The position numbers and the translations under genes are program-made. From assembly GCF_027925245.1 (NCBI RefSeq), contig NZ_BSDP01000001.1:3472001-3536000 (forward strand): a stretch of DNA of 64,000 nucleotides, in the 5' to 3' direction. The notes beneath the pieces are model-generated. The model searched no databases and was not told where the DNA came from. It saw only the letters and a list, made by a program, of their open reading frames with translations. Position 1 is the first letter of the stretch; each line of letters begins with the position of its first letter. Shown here piece by piece: positions 1 through 10,942 of the stretch. Origin of the DNA: Agromyces rhizosphaerae (GTDB lineage Bacteria > Actinomycetota > Actinomycetes > Actinomycetales > Microbacteriaceae).

Positions 1-44
1 CAGACGAGGCGGCCGTTCCGGGACGTCGGCGGTTCGGCGGCACG

Positions 45-50
45 TAGGAT
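45..50 (+). promoter_or_regulatory. Possible -10 element of the YbaK-type gene
   Basis: TAGGAT lies 30 bases before the ATG and resembles the TAGVCK -10 elements seen elsewhere in this window. No convincing -35 is visible upstream. A purine-rich GGGGAGGA ribosome binding site follows, 5 bases before the start codon. Confidence 0.35.
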
Positions 51-80
51 TCGGGCAGATCGAGTGCGGGGAGGACGCGG

Positions 81-566
81 ATGCCACGGTTCGAGGGGCT
101 CACCGGAGTCGAGCGCGTGCGCGCCGACGCCGCCGAGCGCGGGCTCGAGATCGACGTGATCGAGCGGCCCGCGGCGCGCAGCCTCGAGGAGGCGGCCGAG
201 CTGCTCGGCATCACGCCCGGCGACATCGTGAAGTCGCTCGTCGTGAAGCGCAGCGACGACACCTACGTCTTCGCCCTCGTGCCCGGTGGCCGGAAGATCT
301 CGTGGCCCAAGCTGCGCGCGCTGCTCGGGGTGAACAAGCTGCGACTGCCCGAGGCGTCGCTCGCGCTCGCCGCGACCGGCTACGAGCGCGGCACGATCAC
401 GCCGCTCGGGTCGCACACGGAGTGGCCGGTCGTCGTCGACGAGGCCGTCGTCGGGCGCCGGGTGTCGATGGGCGCGGGCGAGCACGGCCGCAGCCTCTTC
501 GTCGACGCCGATGCGCTCATCGCGGCGCTCGACGCGACCGTCGCCGACATCAGCGAGCCCGAGTAG
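81..566 (+). CDS. YbaK/EbsC-type aminoacyl-tRNA deacylase
   Basis: This 161-residue protein is a stand-alone YbaK/ProX-type domain. Such proteins hydrolyse mischarged aminoacyl-tRNA, typically Cys-tRNA(Pro), in trans in the cytoplasm. The whole length matches the compact single-domain family. The segment GDIVKSLVVK (about residues 47-56) carries the lysine expected in the active site, and a glycine-rich GGRKISW segment follows near residues 69-75. The ATG is well placed after a GGGGAGGA site. The gene converges with the downstream dehydrogenase and the two coding ends overlap by 17 bases, so no separate terminator fits between them. Substrate specificity cannot be read from the sequence. Confidence 0.88.
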   Translation: MPRFEGLTGVERVRADAAERGLEIDVIERPAARSLEEAAELLGITPGDIVKSLVVKRSDDTYVFALVPGGRKISWPKLRALLGVNKLRLPEASLALAATGYERGTITPLGSHTEWPVVVDEAVVGRRVSMGAGEHGRSLFVDADALIAALDATVADISEPE

Positions 567-1383
567 ATCCGCCGCGCGACCGGCGCACGACGGCGTCGAC
601 CTGCCGGTGCACCAGGCCGGGGGCGAGGCGCGCCGCCAGGTGCGACAGCCGCGCCGATCGGCCGGGAACGATCAGGAACCGGTTCCGGCGGATGCCCGCA
701 AGCAGCTCGCGCGCGACGACGTCCGCCGTGAGCAGCGAGGCGTTCGCGCTCACCGCGTGCGTCTCCGGCGGCTTGGTGCGCGCTTCGGCGGCGAGCCCCG
801 GGGTGTCGGTGTCGGGCGGGCAGAGCACCGAGACGCCGATGCGCTCGGCGGCCAGCTCGCTGCGCAGCGCCTCGGAGAACCCGACGACCCCGAACTTCGA
901 GGCGGCGTAGTCGGTGAAGCCCGCGATGCCGATCAGCCCGCCCAGCGAGCCGACGGTCGCGATGTGGCCGGTACCGCGCTCCCGCATCGCGGGCAGCACG
1001 GCGTGCACCGAGAGCCAGGTGCCGGCGAGGTTGATGCGGAGCGTCTCGTCGAGCTGCGCGGCGGTGACGTCCTCGAAGCGCCGCGGGATGGCGCGTCCCG
1101 CCGCCGTGACGAGCAGGTCGGGCACGCCGTGCGCGTCCATCGCCGCGGTCAGCGCGGGTGCGATGGCGTCGACGTCACCGACGTCGAGTCGCACGGTGGC
1201 GACGCGCTGGTCCTCGCGACGGCGCCGGGCCGCGACCGCTTCGCGCGCGTCGGCGAGCTGCTCCGCACCCCGGGCGACGAGCACCACGTCGGCGCCCTCC
1301 GCGGCGAGCCGCTGCGCGGCGGCGAGTCCGATGCCGCTGGAACCCCCGGTGATGAAGACCAGTCGTCCGTGGTAGCCGTCCAT
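550..1383 (-). CDS. SDR family oxidoreductase
   Basis: This is a 277-residue classical short-chain dehydrogenase/reductase using NAD(P)H. The Rossmann cofactor loop TGGSSGIG is at residues 12-19, TAAG is at 93-96, and the catalytic tetrad is Asn118, Ser146, Tyr159 and Lys163, the last two in YAASK. The overall look, including the DGYHGR start, resembles the branch that holds 3-ketosphinganine reductase-like enzymes, but the substrate is not identifiable. The frame is open upstream, but I chose the ATG before DGYHGR because the SDR fold starts there and the preceding residues are Arg/Pro-rich. A TAGACG box lies 7 bases before this ATG, suggesting a leaderless mRNA. Confidence 0.88.
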   Translation of the reverse strand: MDGYHGRLVFITGGSSGIGLAAAQRLAAEGADVVLVARGAEQLADAREAVAARRRREDQRVATVRLDVGDVDAIAPALTAAMDAHGVPDLLVTAAGRAIPRRFEDVTAAQLDETLRINLAGTWLSVHAVLPAMRERGTGHIATVGSLGGLIGIAGFTDYAASKFGVVGFSEALRSELAAERIGVSVLCPPDTDTPGLAAEARTKPPETHAVSANASLLTADVVARELLAGIRRNRFLIVPGRSARLSHLAARLAPGLVHRQVDAVVRRSRGGSTRAR

Positions 1384-1390
1384 GCCCCCA

Positions 1391-1396
1391 CGTCTA
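1391..1396 (-). promoter_or_regulatory. Probable -10 element of the SDR gene
   Basis: On the minus strand TAGACG ends 7 bases before the SDR start codon. This matches the TAGVCK boxes 6-9 bases before several other starts here, so transcription would begin at or next to the ATG. Confidence 0.4.
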
Positions 1397-1482
1397 CCAG
1401 ACCGGAGCCCTCGGCGGGCCGGACCGGCGCGTGGGTGGCCGCCTGACCGGCCGGCGTTGCACGCGGATGCGGAGATCTCGGC

Positions 1483-1520
1483 CGACACGCCGGTGAGCGG
1501 ATGCCGCCGTCGGCGTGTCG
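1483..1520. terminator. Stem-loop between the 54-residue gene and the SDR gene
   Basis: A perfect 10-bp inverted repeat, CGACACGCCG (1483-1492) and CGGCGTGTCG (1511-1520), encloses an 18-base loop. It sits 28 bases past the stop of the small gene on the minus strand. No T run follows, so it is either a GC-rich actinobacterial terminator or a processing site. The loop contains the recurring GCGGATGC octamer. Confidence 0.45.
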
Positions 1521-1548
1521 CGGAGAGTCTCCGCAACCGCGAACACGA

Positions 1549-1713
1549 CTACGAGTCGGCGGGCCCGAATCCGGGGATGACGCAGGCGTCACCCTCGCAG
1601 ACGGCGGCGGACGGGTCACCGGTCAGCATCGCGAAGGGCGTCGGCGCAGGGGCATCCATCGACTCAGTGGCATCCGCCTGCTCAGGGGCATCCGTCGCCT
1701 GCTCCCCGCTCAC
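1549..1713 (-). CDS. Small two-cysteine protein coupled to the DsbA-like gene
   Basis: This 54-residue protein starts with a GTG whose GTGA overlaps the stop of the upstream DsbA-like gene, a junction typical of translational coupling. The first 25 residues are Glu/Ala/Asp-rich and probably disordered. The second half reads FAMLTGDPSAAVCEGDACVI with cysteines at residues 39 and 44 (Cys-x4-Cys) and ends GFGPADS. Codon use throughout is typical for the genome, with G or C in the third position, which argues for a real gene rather than chance. There is no signal peptide or membrane segment. I do not recognise the function. The two cysteines and the thiol-oxidoreductase neighbour suggest a redox substrate or partner, which is inference only. 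Confidence 0.7.
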   Translation of the reverse strand: MSGEQATDAPEQADATESMDAPAPTPFAMLTGDPSAAVCEGDACVIPGFGPADS

Positions 1714-2372
1714 GCGGCCGCCTCGCGCTCGCCGGCGACCTGGGTCAGCGCCTGGCTGAAGAGCTCCGCCGGCTGCGCGCCCGACACGCCGTACCTGCCG
1801 TCGATCACGAAGAACGGCACGCCCTGGATGCCGTAGGCCGCGGCCTGCGCGATGTCGGCCTGCACGGCGGCGGCGTACCGGTCCGAGTCGAGCGCCTCGC
1901 GCGCGGCATCCGCATCGAGCCCGACCTCGGCGCCCAGCGCGACGAGCTCGTCAACGCGGCCGACGTGGCGGCCGTCGACGAAGTACGCCTTGAGCAGGCG
2001 CTCCTTCAGCTCGAGCTGCAGGCCCTGATCCTTCGCGAAGTGCAACAGCTCGTGCGCCTTCAGCGTCTTCGTGTGCTGCAGCGCCTCGTAGTCGTACTCG
2101 AGCCCGGCGTTCGCGGCGATGCCCACGACGCGGTCGATCATGCCCTGCACCTGCTCGACCGGCAGGCGCTTGTGCCCGGCGAGGAAGTCGGCGGCGCTGC
2201 CCTCGAAGTCGACCGGCGTGTCGGGCGAGAGCTCGAACGAGTGGTACTCGATCTCCACCTCGGGAGCGTCGTCGCCGAGCGCGGCGATGCCGGCCTCGAG
2301 GTGGCGCTTGCCGATGTAGCACCACGGGCACGCGATGTCGGACCAGATGTCGATCTTGATGGGGGAACTCAC
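1710..2372 (-). CDS. DsbA family oxidoreductase (FrnE-like)
   Basis: This is a thioredoxin-fold protein of about 220 residues with the redox motif CPWC at residues 15-18, directly after the first beta strand (IKIDIWSDIA). The large helical insertion typical of the FrnE/2-hydroxychromene-2-carboxylate isomerase-like group follows, and the cis-proline segment GVPFFVIDGRYGVSGAQ lies near the C-terminus. It lacks a signal peptide, so it probably acts in the cytoplasm as a disulfide oxidoreductase or isomerase. I chose the GTG before SSPIKI because family members start right at this strand; another GTG or ATG-type start 33 bases upstream at 2405 is possible. Its last codon overlaps the small cysteine protein gene. 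Confidence 0.88.
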   Translation of the reverse strand: MSSPIKIDIWSDIACPWCYIGKRHLEAGIAALGDDAPEVEIEYHSFELSPDTPVDFEGSAADFLAGHKRLPVEQVQGMIDRVVGIAANAGLEYDYEALQHTKTLKAHELLHFAKDQGLQLELKERLLKAYFVDGRHVGRVDELVALGAEVGLDADAAREALDSDRYAAAVQADIAQAAAYGIQGVPFFVIDGRYGVSGAQPAELFSQALTQVAGEREAAA

Positions 2373-2457
2373 GGTGAGGGCCAACGGATGCGGCGGGCGA
2401 TCCATTCCCGCGCATCGATCGGCTCGCGCTCTGGGTGCCTGCGCTGTCCTCCTCGGC

Positions 2458-2463
2458 CGTCTA
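2458..2463 (-). promoter_or_regulatory. Possible -10 element inside the DUF4304 gene stop
   Basis: On the minus strand TAGACG begins with the TAG stop codon of the DUF4304 gene and could drive the DsbA-like gene and its small partner. The same design, a -10 box reusing a TAG stop, appears before dnaE and the DedA gene. Confidence 0.3.
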
Positions 2464-3126
2464 CCGGGTCCGGATCGAGGGCACGAGGTCGGCGTGACCT
2501 CGCTCGGTGAGGTACGCGGCCAGGTACGGCGCGTGGGGTCGGCTCACGGGCTCGACGACGTACGCCTCGAGCAGTCGTCGCTCGCGCTCGGTCTCGCCGC
2601 GGGCCCGGCAGAGGTCCGCGATGTCGAGCGCCGCCGCCGGACTCATGCCCAGCGGCGGCCCGTCCGGGCTGCCGAACGCGTCGAGCACGGCGGTCGCGTC
2701 GGGCAGCGCATCGAACCACGGCAATCCGATCGTCCACAGCGCCGATCCCGCCGCGGCGGACGAGCGGGGGTCGTCGAGCGACCACCACGGCCGCGTCTCC
2801 GGATCTGCGATCCCACGTCGCAGCTGACAGTTGTACTCGTTGATCCAGCTCCCCCGCGGCCCGCCGCTCCGATTCATCTGCGGTACGTAGATGCCGAACT
2901 CCACGCAGAAGTGGCCGTACAGGCGCTCACGCAGCCCGGGCACCTCGGTCCAGGCCGGGGGCTCCTTCGGCGCCATCCAGAACTTCACGACGTGCACCAG
3001 CCCATCGCCCGCAGTGCGGTTGAAGCCGTACCGCCGCTTGCGGAACCCGAGCCGCTTCAGCTCGGGTGCGTGCTCCGCGACGATCTCCGCCATCCGGCGA
3101 GATTCCGGCGTCGCGTCGGCCGCCAC
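2461..3126 (-). CDS. DUF4304 domain-containing protein
   Basis: This is a 221-residue cytoplasmic protein of unknown function. The first 130 or so residues follow the DUF4304 pattern: a helix, then LKRLGFRKRRYGFNR, a beta-rich stretch with VHVVKFWMAPK, and a GHFCVEFGIYVP segment with a conserved aromatic core. The remainder is helical with WSLDDP and GLPWF motifs. No catalytic signature or membrane segment is seen. It lies 3 bases downstream of uppS on the same strand, so it may be co-transcribed with recO and uppS. A role in cell-wall lipid supply should not be assumed from that position alone. Confidence 0.75.
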   Translation of the reverse strand: MAADATPESRRMAEIVAEHAPELKRLGFRKRRYGFNRTAGDGLVHVVKFWMAPKEPPAWTEVPGLRERLYGHFCVEFGIYVPQMNRSGGPRGSWINEYNCQLRRGIADPETRPWWSLDDPRSSAAAGSALWTIGLPWFDALPDATAVLDAFGSPDGPPLGMSPAAALDIADLCRARGETERERRLLEAYVVEPVSRPHAPYLAAYLTERGHADLVPSIRTR

Positions 3127-3129
3127 TCG

Positions 3130-3939
3130 TCAGGCGCCCGTGTCGGGCGTGTCGACCGCCCCGCCGAAGCGGCGGTTGCGGGTCGCGTAGAGCTCGATCG
3201 CCTTCCACAGCTCGACCCGCGAGAAGTCGGGCCAGAGCGTGTCGAGGAACACCATCTCGGCGTACGCCGACTGCCAGAGCAGGAAGTTCGACGTGCGCTG
3301 CTCCCCCGACGAGCGCACGAACAGGTCGACGTCGGGCATGTCGGGCACGTAGAGGCGCTTGGCGATGAGCTTCTCGCTCACGGCAGACGGGCGGATGCGG
3401 CCTGCCGCCACGTCGTCCGCGATCGAGCGCACCGCGTCGACGAGCTCGTTGCGCCCGCCGTAGTTCACGCACATCGTGAACTGCAGCCCCGTGTTGCCGG
3501 CCGTCAGCCGCTCGGCGTACTGCAGCTCGTCTATGACCGACTTCCAGAGGCGGGGCTTTCGGCCCGCCCAGCGGATGCGCACGTTCCACTCGTTCAGCTG
3601 GTCGCGCCGGCGGTGCAGCACGTCGCGGTTGTAGCCCATGAGGAAGCGCACCTCGTCGGGCGAGCGCTTCCAGTTCTCGGTCGAGAACGCGTAGACCGAG
3701 AGATGCTTCACGCCCGCCTGGATCGCGCCGGCGACCACGTCGAGCAGCACCTCCTCCCCCGCCTTGTGCCCCTCGATGCGGGTGAGGCCCTGGCGGTTCG
3801 CCCAGCGGCCGTTGCCGTCCATGACGATCGCCACGTGCTCGGGCACGGCGCCCTTCGGGAACGCCGGCGGCTCGAGCCCCGTCCAGTCGATCGTGCGGTA
3901 GGGCACCGCGTCCTTGTGGGTGTAGGGCTTGGGACTCAC
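3130..3939 (-). CDS. uppS: Isoprenyl transferase (undecaprenyl/decaprenyl diphosphate synthase)
   Basis: This 269-residue cis-prenyltransferase condenses isopentenyl diphosphate onto an allylic primer to make the C50/C55 carrier used by MraY and MurG. The diphosphate-binding signature MDGNGRWA is at residues 40-47, with FSTENW near 85-90. The C-terminal [14 protein letters not shown] (about 209-222) and the following AEMVF contain the substrate-binding arginines and the metal-binding glutamate. Its adjacency to recO matches the mycobacterial long-chain cis-prenyl diphosphate synthase gene rather than the short-chain Z-FPP paralogue. The GTG start overlaps the recO stop as GTGA. An in-frame start 60 bases upstream would lie inside recO and is less likely. 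Confidence 0.93.
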   Translation of the reverse strand: MSPKPYTHKDAVPYRTIDWTGLEPPAFPKGAVPEHVAIVMDGNGRWANRQGLTRIEGHKAGEEVLLDVVAGAIQAGVKHLSVYAFSTENWKRSPDEVRFLMGYNRDVLHRRRDQLNEWNVRIRWAGRKPRLWKSVIDELQYAERLTAGNTGLQFTMCVNYGGRNELVDAVRSIADDVAAGRIRPSAVSEKLIAKRLYVPDMPDVDLFVRSSGEQRTSNFLLWQSAYAEMVFLDTLWPDFSRVELWKAIELYATRNRRFGGAVDTPDTGA

Positions 3940-4676
3940 GTGTGCTCCGGTTCGCGGCTGACGTGCGGCAGCGAGCGCAGGCCGCGCTCGAGGTGCCACT
4001 GGGTGTAGGCGGCGACGATGCCGCTGGCCTGTGATCTGAGGCGCTCGCCCGCCGCGTCGGCGTGCGCCCAGTCGCCCTCGAGCAGGGCGCCGAGCAGCGC
4101 GATCGTCTCGGGGCTCAGCCTGGGTGCGCCGGGCGGCGCGTCGTCGTCGCAGACCACGCCGCCGACCTGCACCACGACCGCGGTGTGCGGGCCGGGGCGC
4201 CCGCAGCGGGCGCAGTCGGCGAAGCTCGGCGCCCAGCCCGCGATCGACAGCGCGCGCAGCAGGTACGAGTCCAGGGTGGCGGATGCCCCGTGCTCGCGCC
4301 TGGACAGCGAGCGCAGCGCGCCGACCAGCAGGAGGTACTGCGGTGTCGACGCCTCGGCCTCGCTCAGGCGGTCGGCCGTCTCGACCATGGCGTTCGCGGC
4401 GGTGTAGCTGGCGTAGTCGGCCGCGATCGGGGCGCCGTAGGCGCCGAGCGACTCGGCCTGCGTGATGACGTCGAGCGTGCGCCCCTCGTAGAACTGCAGG
4501 TCGGCGACCATGAACGGCTCGAGCCGCGACCCGAACTTCGAGGCGGTGCGGCGCACGCCGCGGGCGACCGCGCGCACCTTGCCGTGGCGCCGGGTCAGCA
4601 GCGTCACGATGCGGTCGGCCTCGCCCAGCTTGTGGGTGCGGAGGACGACCCCCTCATCTCGGTAGACGGGCACCAC
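3936..4676 (-). CDS. recO: DNA repair protein RecO
   Basis: RecO (246 residues) loads RecA onto SSB-coated gaps in the RecFOR pathway and anneals complementary strands. The N-terminal OB fold occupies about residues 1-80, starting [20 protein letters not shown], followed by a helical domain. The zinc region shows CARC (Cys155, Cys158) but only one cysteine afterwards (Cys176, GGVVCDDD), so the usual fourth ligand is replaced or supplied by another residue. The next gene, uppS, begins within its stop codon. Upstream lies leuA, separated by about 118 bases that contain a weak stem-loop. Confidence 0.95.
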   Translation of the reverse strand: MVPVYRDEGVVLRTHKLGEADRIVTLLTRRHGKVRAVARGVRRTASKFGSRLEPFMVADLQFYEGRTLDVITQAESLGAYGAPIAADYASYTAANAMVETADRLSEAEASTPQYLLLVGALRSLSRREHGASATLDSYLLRALSIAGWAPSFADCARCGRPGPHTAVVVQVGGVVCDDDAPPGAPRLSPETIALLGALLEGDWAHADAAGERLRSQASGIVAAYTQWHLERGLRSLPHVSREPEHT

Positions 4677-4765
4677 TCCAGTATCGCCGGTGCCGGCGTC
4701 ATCGGGGCGCCGCGGGACGGCCCGTCGGGCGCGCGCTGCCGCGACCCGGGGGCATCCGTTCGGCT

Positions 4766-4784
4766 GGTTCGGCCGGGCCGAGCC
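4766..4784. terminator. Weak stem-loop between leuA and recO
   Basis: GGTTCGGCC (4766-4774) can pair with GGCCGAGCC (4776-4784) with one G-T wobble. The nominal loop is one base, so the top pairs must open. It is a candidate GC-rich terminator after leuA; there is no T run. Confidence 0.3.
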
Positions 4785-4794
4785 CGGGAACCGC

Positions 4795-6686
<1,892 letters not shown>

Positions 6687-6692
6687 GTCTCA

Positions 6693-6723
6693 AGGCTACC
6701 ACCCGCCGTGCGGGCGGTGTCCA
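6693..6723 (-). promoter_or_regulatory. leuA promoter
   Basis: On the minus strand TGGACA (6718-6723, five of six bases of the TTGACA consensus) and TAGCCT (6693-6698) are spaced by 19 bases. The leader-peptide GTG begins 6 bases after the -10 box, implying a leaderless transcript. A short CCCGC-CGT-GCGGG inverted repeat lies in the spacer and could bind a regulator. Confidence 0.55.
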
Positions 6724-6727
6724 GAGC

Positions 6728-6741
6728 GAGCGGATGCCCCG
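6728..6741. repeat. 14-bp dispersed repeat, copy 1
   Basis: GAGCGGATGCCCCG occurs here upstream of the leuA promoter and twice more, exactly, at 19236-19249 and 19258-19271. All three copies are outside genes. They contain the GCGGATGC octamer that recurs all over the window. Confidence 0.6.
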
Positions 6742-6784
6742 AGCCGGCCGCTCCCCCGCCGAACCTTCCGTCCTGCCCGGCGCC

Positions 6785-7693
6785 TCAGAACCCGAGCCGG
6801 CCGAGCTGCTTCGGGTCGCGCTGCCAGTCCTTCGCGACCTTCACGTGCAGGGCGAGGTACACCCTCCGCCCGAGCAGCGGCTCGATCTGCGCGCGGGCCG
6901 TCGCCCCGACCGCCTTCAGCCGGGCGCCGCCCTTGCCGATGATGATGCCCTTCTGGCTCTCGCGCTCGACGTAGAGGTTCGCGTAGACCTCGATCAGCGA
7001 GCCGTCCTCGCGCTCGATCATGTCGTCGATCGTCACGGCGATCGAGTGCGGCAGCTCGTCGGAGACGCCCTCGAGCGCGGCCTCGCGCACGTACTCGGCG
7101 ATCCGCTCGACCGTCTCCTCGTCGGTGAGCGCGTCGGCCGGGTAGAGCGGCTGCGGCGACTCGGGCAGCATCGCGATGAGCTCGTCGACCAGCACGTCGA
7201 GCTGCTCGCCCTTCGGAGCGGAGACGGGCACGATGAGCTCCCACTCGCGCAGCTCCGAGACGGCGAGCAGCTGCTCGGCGACCTTCGCCTTCGACGTGGC
7301 ATCCGTCTTCGTCACGATCGCGACCTTGCGGGCCCGCGGGTAGTCGTCGAGCTGCTCGTTGATGAACCGGTCGCCGGGGCCGATGGCCTCGTTCGCCGGG
7401 AAGCACATGGCGATGACGTCGACGTCGCCGAGCGTCTCCTGCACGAGCGAGTTCAGGCGCTCGCCGAGCAGGGTGCGCGGACGGTGCACGCCCGGGGTGT
7501 CGACCAGGATGAGCTGGCCGTGGTCGCGGTGCACGATGCCGCGGATCGCCCGTCGGGTGGTCTGCGGCTTTGAGCTCGTGATGGCGACCTTCTCGCCGAC
7601 GAGCGCGTTGGTGAGCGTGGACTTGCCCACGTTCGGCCGGCCAACGATCGAGACGAATCCCGCGCGGTAGCCGGGCTCCTGGGTGTCAGCCAC
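6785..7693 (-). CDS. era: GTPase Era
   Basis: Era (302 residues) is an essential GTPase that binds the 3' end of 16S rRNA during 30S maturation. G1 is GRPNVGKS at residues 18-25, G3 is DTPG at 65-68, and G4 is TKTD at 128-131 in place of the usual NKxD. The switch region contains TTRRAIRGI. The C-terminal KH domain has the RNA-binding loop IIIGKGGARLK near residues 250-260. The start overlaps the end of the CorC-like gene by 8 bases, so the two are translated together. ybeY, another rRNA maturation gene, lies two genes upstream. Confidence 0.96.
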   Translation of the reverse strand: MADTQEPGYRAGFVSIVGRPNVGKSTLTNALVGEKVAITSSKPQTTRRAIRGIVHRDHGQLILVDTPGVHRPRTLLGERLNSLVQETLGDVDVIAMCFPANEAIGPGDRFINEQLDDYPRARKVAIVTKTDATSKAKVAEQLLAVSELREWELIVPVSAPKGEQLDVLVDELIAMLPESPQPLYPADALTDEETVERIAEYVREAALEGVSDELPHSIAVTIDDMIEREDGSLIEVYANLYVERESQKGIIIGKGGARLKAVGATARAQIEPLLGRRVYLALHVKVAKDWQRDPKQLGRLGF

Positions 7694-9002
7694 GTCCGTT
7701 CCTCCGTTCGTCGTCGGCGCCCTCGAACGCGCTCTGCGCGTCGATGAGCGCCTGGTCGCGCCAGGCGATCACGGTGCTGAGGCGCTTGCGCCGCCCCTCG
7801 GTGCGGTCGGCCACCATGATCAGGCCGCTGAGCGACGCCTGCTCGCCGAGCACCGGCAGACGGCCGAGCACCTTGGCGAACAGGCCGCCGACCGAGTCGA
7901 CGTCCTCGTCGTCGAGCTCGATGCCGAACAGGTCGCCGAACTCGTCGACCGGCAGGCGCGCGCTCACGCGGAAGCGGCCGTCGCCGAGCTCCTCGACCTC
8001 GACCACCTCGCGGTCGTACTCGTCGGAGATGTCGCCCACGAGCTCCTCGATGAGGTCCTCCATCGTGACGAGGCCCGCGATGCCGCCGTACTCGTCGACG
8101 ATCATGGCGAGGTGGTTCGACTCGACCTGCATCTGGCGCAGCAGGGCATCCGCCTTCATCGACTCGGGCACGAAGGCGGCGGGGCGTGCAATCTCCGCGA
8201 TCTCGAGCTCGTCGGCGTCGAGCGGGCGCTCGAACCCGAGGCGCGAGAGGTCGCGCAGGTAGAGCACGCCCACCACGTCGTCGACGTCGTCGCGGATCAC
8301 CGGGATTCGCGAGACGCCCGTCGAGTGGAACAGCCCCATCGCCTGGGTGAGGTGCGCGTCGGCCTCGATGGTGATCATGTCGGTGCGCGGGATCATGATG
8401 GCGCGCACCACGGTCTCGTTGAACTCGAATATCGAGTGGATGAGCTCGCGGTCGTCCTCCTCGAGCACGGCGTGCTCGGCGGCCTCGTCGACCATGCTGA
8501 GCAGCTGCTCCTCGGAGTCGACGCCGCCGAGGCGCGTGCGACCCGGGGTCACGACGTTGCCGAGCCAGACCAGGCCGTCGGCCAGCGGGCCGAGCAGCAC
8601 GCGCGACGAGCGCACGAGCGGCGCCGTGAGCTTCAGGATCGCGCCCGCGTGCGCACGGCCCACGCTGCGCGGGCTGACCCCGACGAGCACGAACGACACG
8701 GCCGACATGAGCAGCGCGGCGAAGAGCAGCACGAGCCAGACGTTGTCGAGCACGCTCGCGAACGCGAGCGTCACGAGCACCGCGGCGGCCATCTCGGCCG
8801 TGATGCGCAGGAAGTTGAGGGCGTTGAGGTGCGGACCGGTGTCGTGCGCGATCGCGAGCAGGGCGCGCCGGGCGCGCGCATGCTCCGCGAGGTCGACGAT
8901 GTCGCCGCGCGAGGTCGAGGTGATCGCGGAGTCGACCGCGGCCAGCAGGCCGCCGAAGGCGACGAGCACGAGTGCGGCGCCGCCGAGAAGCCAGGGTTCC
9001 AT
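7686..9002 (-). CDS. Hemolysin/CorC family CBS-domain membrane protein
   Basis: This 438-residue protein has the HlyC/CorC (CNNM-like) layout: an N-terminal DUF21 membrane domain with several hydrophobic helices (about residues 1-190), a CBS pair (about 205-330, with IPRTDMITIEAD and HLAMIVDEYGGIAGLVTMEDLIEELVG as landmarks) and a C-terminal CorC/HlyC domain. The family is linked to Mg2+/Co2+ handling, and the CBS pair probably senses adenine nucleotide or Mg2+. The frame is open far upstream, but the ATG before EPWLLGG is chosen because it begins the first membrane helix and lies 2 bases past the ybeY stop. Confidence 0.9.
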   Translation of the reverse strand: MEPWLLGGAALVLVAFGGLLAAVDSAITSTSRGDIVDLAEHARARRALLAIAHDTGPHLNALNFLRITAEMAAAVLVTLAFASVLDNVWLVLLFAALLMSAVSFVLVGVSPRSVGRAHAGAILKLTAPLVRSSRVLLGPLADGLVWLGNVVTPGRTRLGGVDSEEQLLSMVDEAAEHAVLEEDDRELIHSIFEFNETVVRAIMIPRTDMITIEADAHLTQAMGLFHSTGVSRIPVIRDDVDDVVGVLYLRDLSRLGFERPLDADELEIAEIARPAAFVPESMKADALLRQMQVESNHLAMIVDEYGGIAGLVTMEDLIEELVGDISDEYDREVVEVEELGDGRFRVSARLPVDEFGDLFGIELDDEDVDSVGGLFAKVLGRLPVLGEQASLSGLIMVADRTEGRRKRLSTVIAWRDQALIDAQSAFEGADDERRNGRG

Positions 9003-9004
9003 GC

Positions 9005-9462
9005 TCAGCGACGCCGTTCCTGCATCATGAAGCCGACGAGGATGTCGCGCTGGACGCCGAACATCTCCTTCTCCTCCGCGGGCTCGGCGTGGTCGAAGCC
9101 GAGCAGGTGCAGCAGGCCGTGCGCGGTGAGCAGCTGCAGCTCGTCGAGCAGGCCGTGGCCGGCCGACTGGGCCTGGGCGGCGGCGACCTGCGGGCAGAGC
9201 ACGATGTCGCCGAGCAGGCCGGGGGGCGACATGGCGTCCTCGGTGCCGGGGCGGAGCTCGTCCATCGGGAAGCTCAGCACGTCGGTCGGGCCCGGCTCGT
9301 CCATCCACTGCACGTGCAGCTGCTCCATGGCGCCCTCGTCGACCAGCACGATCGCGAGCTCGGCGTCGGCGTGCACGTGCAGCGCGTCGAGCGCGTAGAC
9401 CGCGAGGCGCTGCAGTCCCTCCTCGTCGACCTCGACGCCCGACTCGTTGTTGATCTCGATGC

Positions 9463-9466
<4 letters not shown>
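9005..9466 (-). CDS. ybeY: Endoribonuclease YbeY
   Basis: YbeY (153 residues) is a zinc-dependent single-strand endoribonuclease that matures the 3' end of 16S rRNA and takes part in ribosome quality control. The zinc motif H-x3-H-x5-H is seen as HGLLHLLGFDH with His116, His120 and His126. TDVLSFPMDE near 61-70 is the family core signature. The ATG overlaps the stop of the phoH-like gene by 4 bases, the usual phoH-ybeY pairing. Confidence 0.95.
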
Positions 9467-10561
<1,095 letters not shown>

Positions 10562-10572
<11 letters not shown>

Positions 10573-10927
10573 GGCTGCCCTCCTCGAGGCCGCCGGCGAG
10601 CACGTGCGCGTGCACGTGGAACACGGTCTGGCCCGCGTTGGCCCCGTTGTTGAACACGAGTCGGAAGTCGCCGTCGGCCAGCTCCGCCGCCACGCCGCGC
10701 GCGACCTCGACCAGCTCCGCGAGCAGGGCGGGGTCGGATGCCGCGAGCTCGACGACGTCGCGGTACTCCGGCGTCTTCGTGGTGACCACGACGTGCACGG
10801 GCGCCTTGGGCGCGATGTCGCGGAACGCGATGATCCGCTCGGTCTCGGCGACCACGTCGGCCGGGATCTCGCGTGCGACGATGCGAGTGAAGACGGTCGG
10901 TTCGGCGTCGTTCGGCATGGGCTCCAT
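10562..10927 (-). CDS. HIT domain-containing nucleotide hydrolase
   Basis: This 121-residue histidine-triad protein belongs to the HinT-like group that hydrolyses nucleoside phosphoramidates and adenylated compounds. The triad is FHVHAH with His104, His106 and His108, preceded by NNGANAGQ, the typical glycine-rich approach to the nucleotide. It sits between rsmE and the phoH-like gene, a common actinobacterial order, and is translated with phoH through an 11-base overlap. Confidence 0.92.
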
Positions 10928-10942
10928 CCTACGCGCGGCGGC

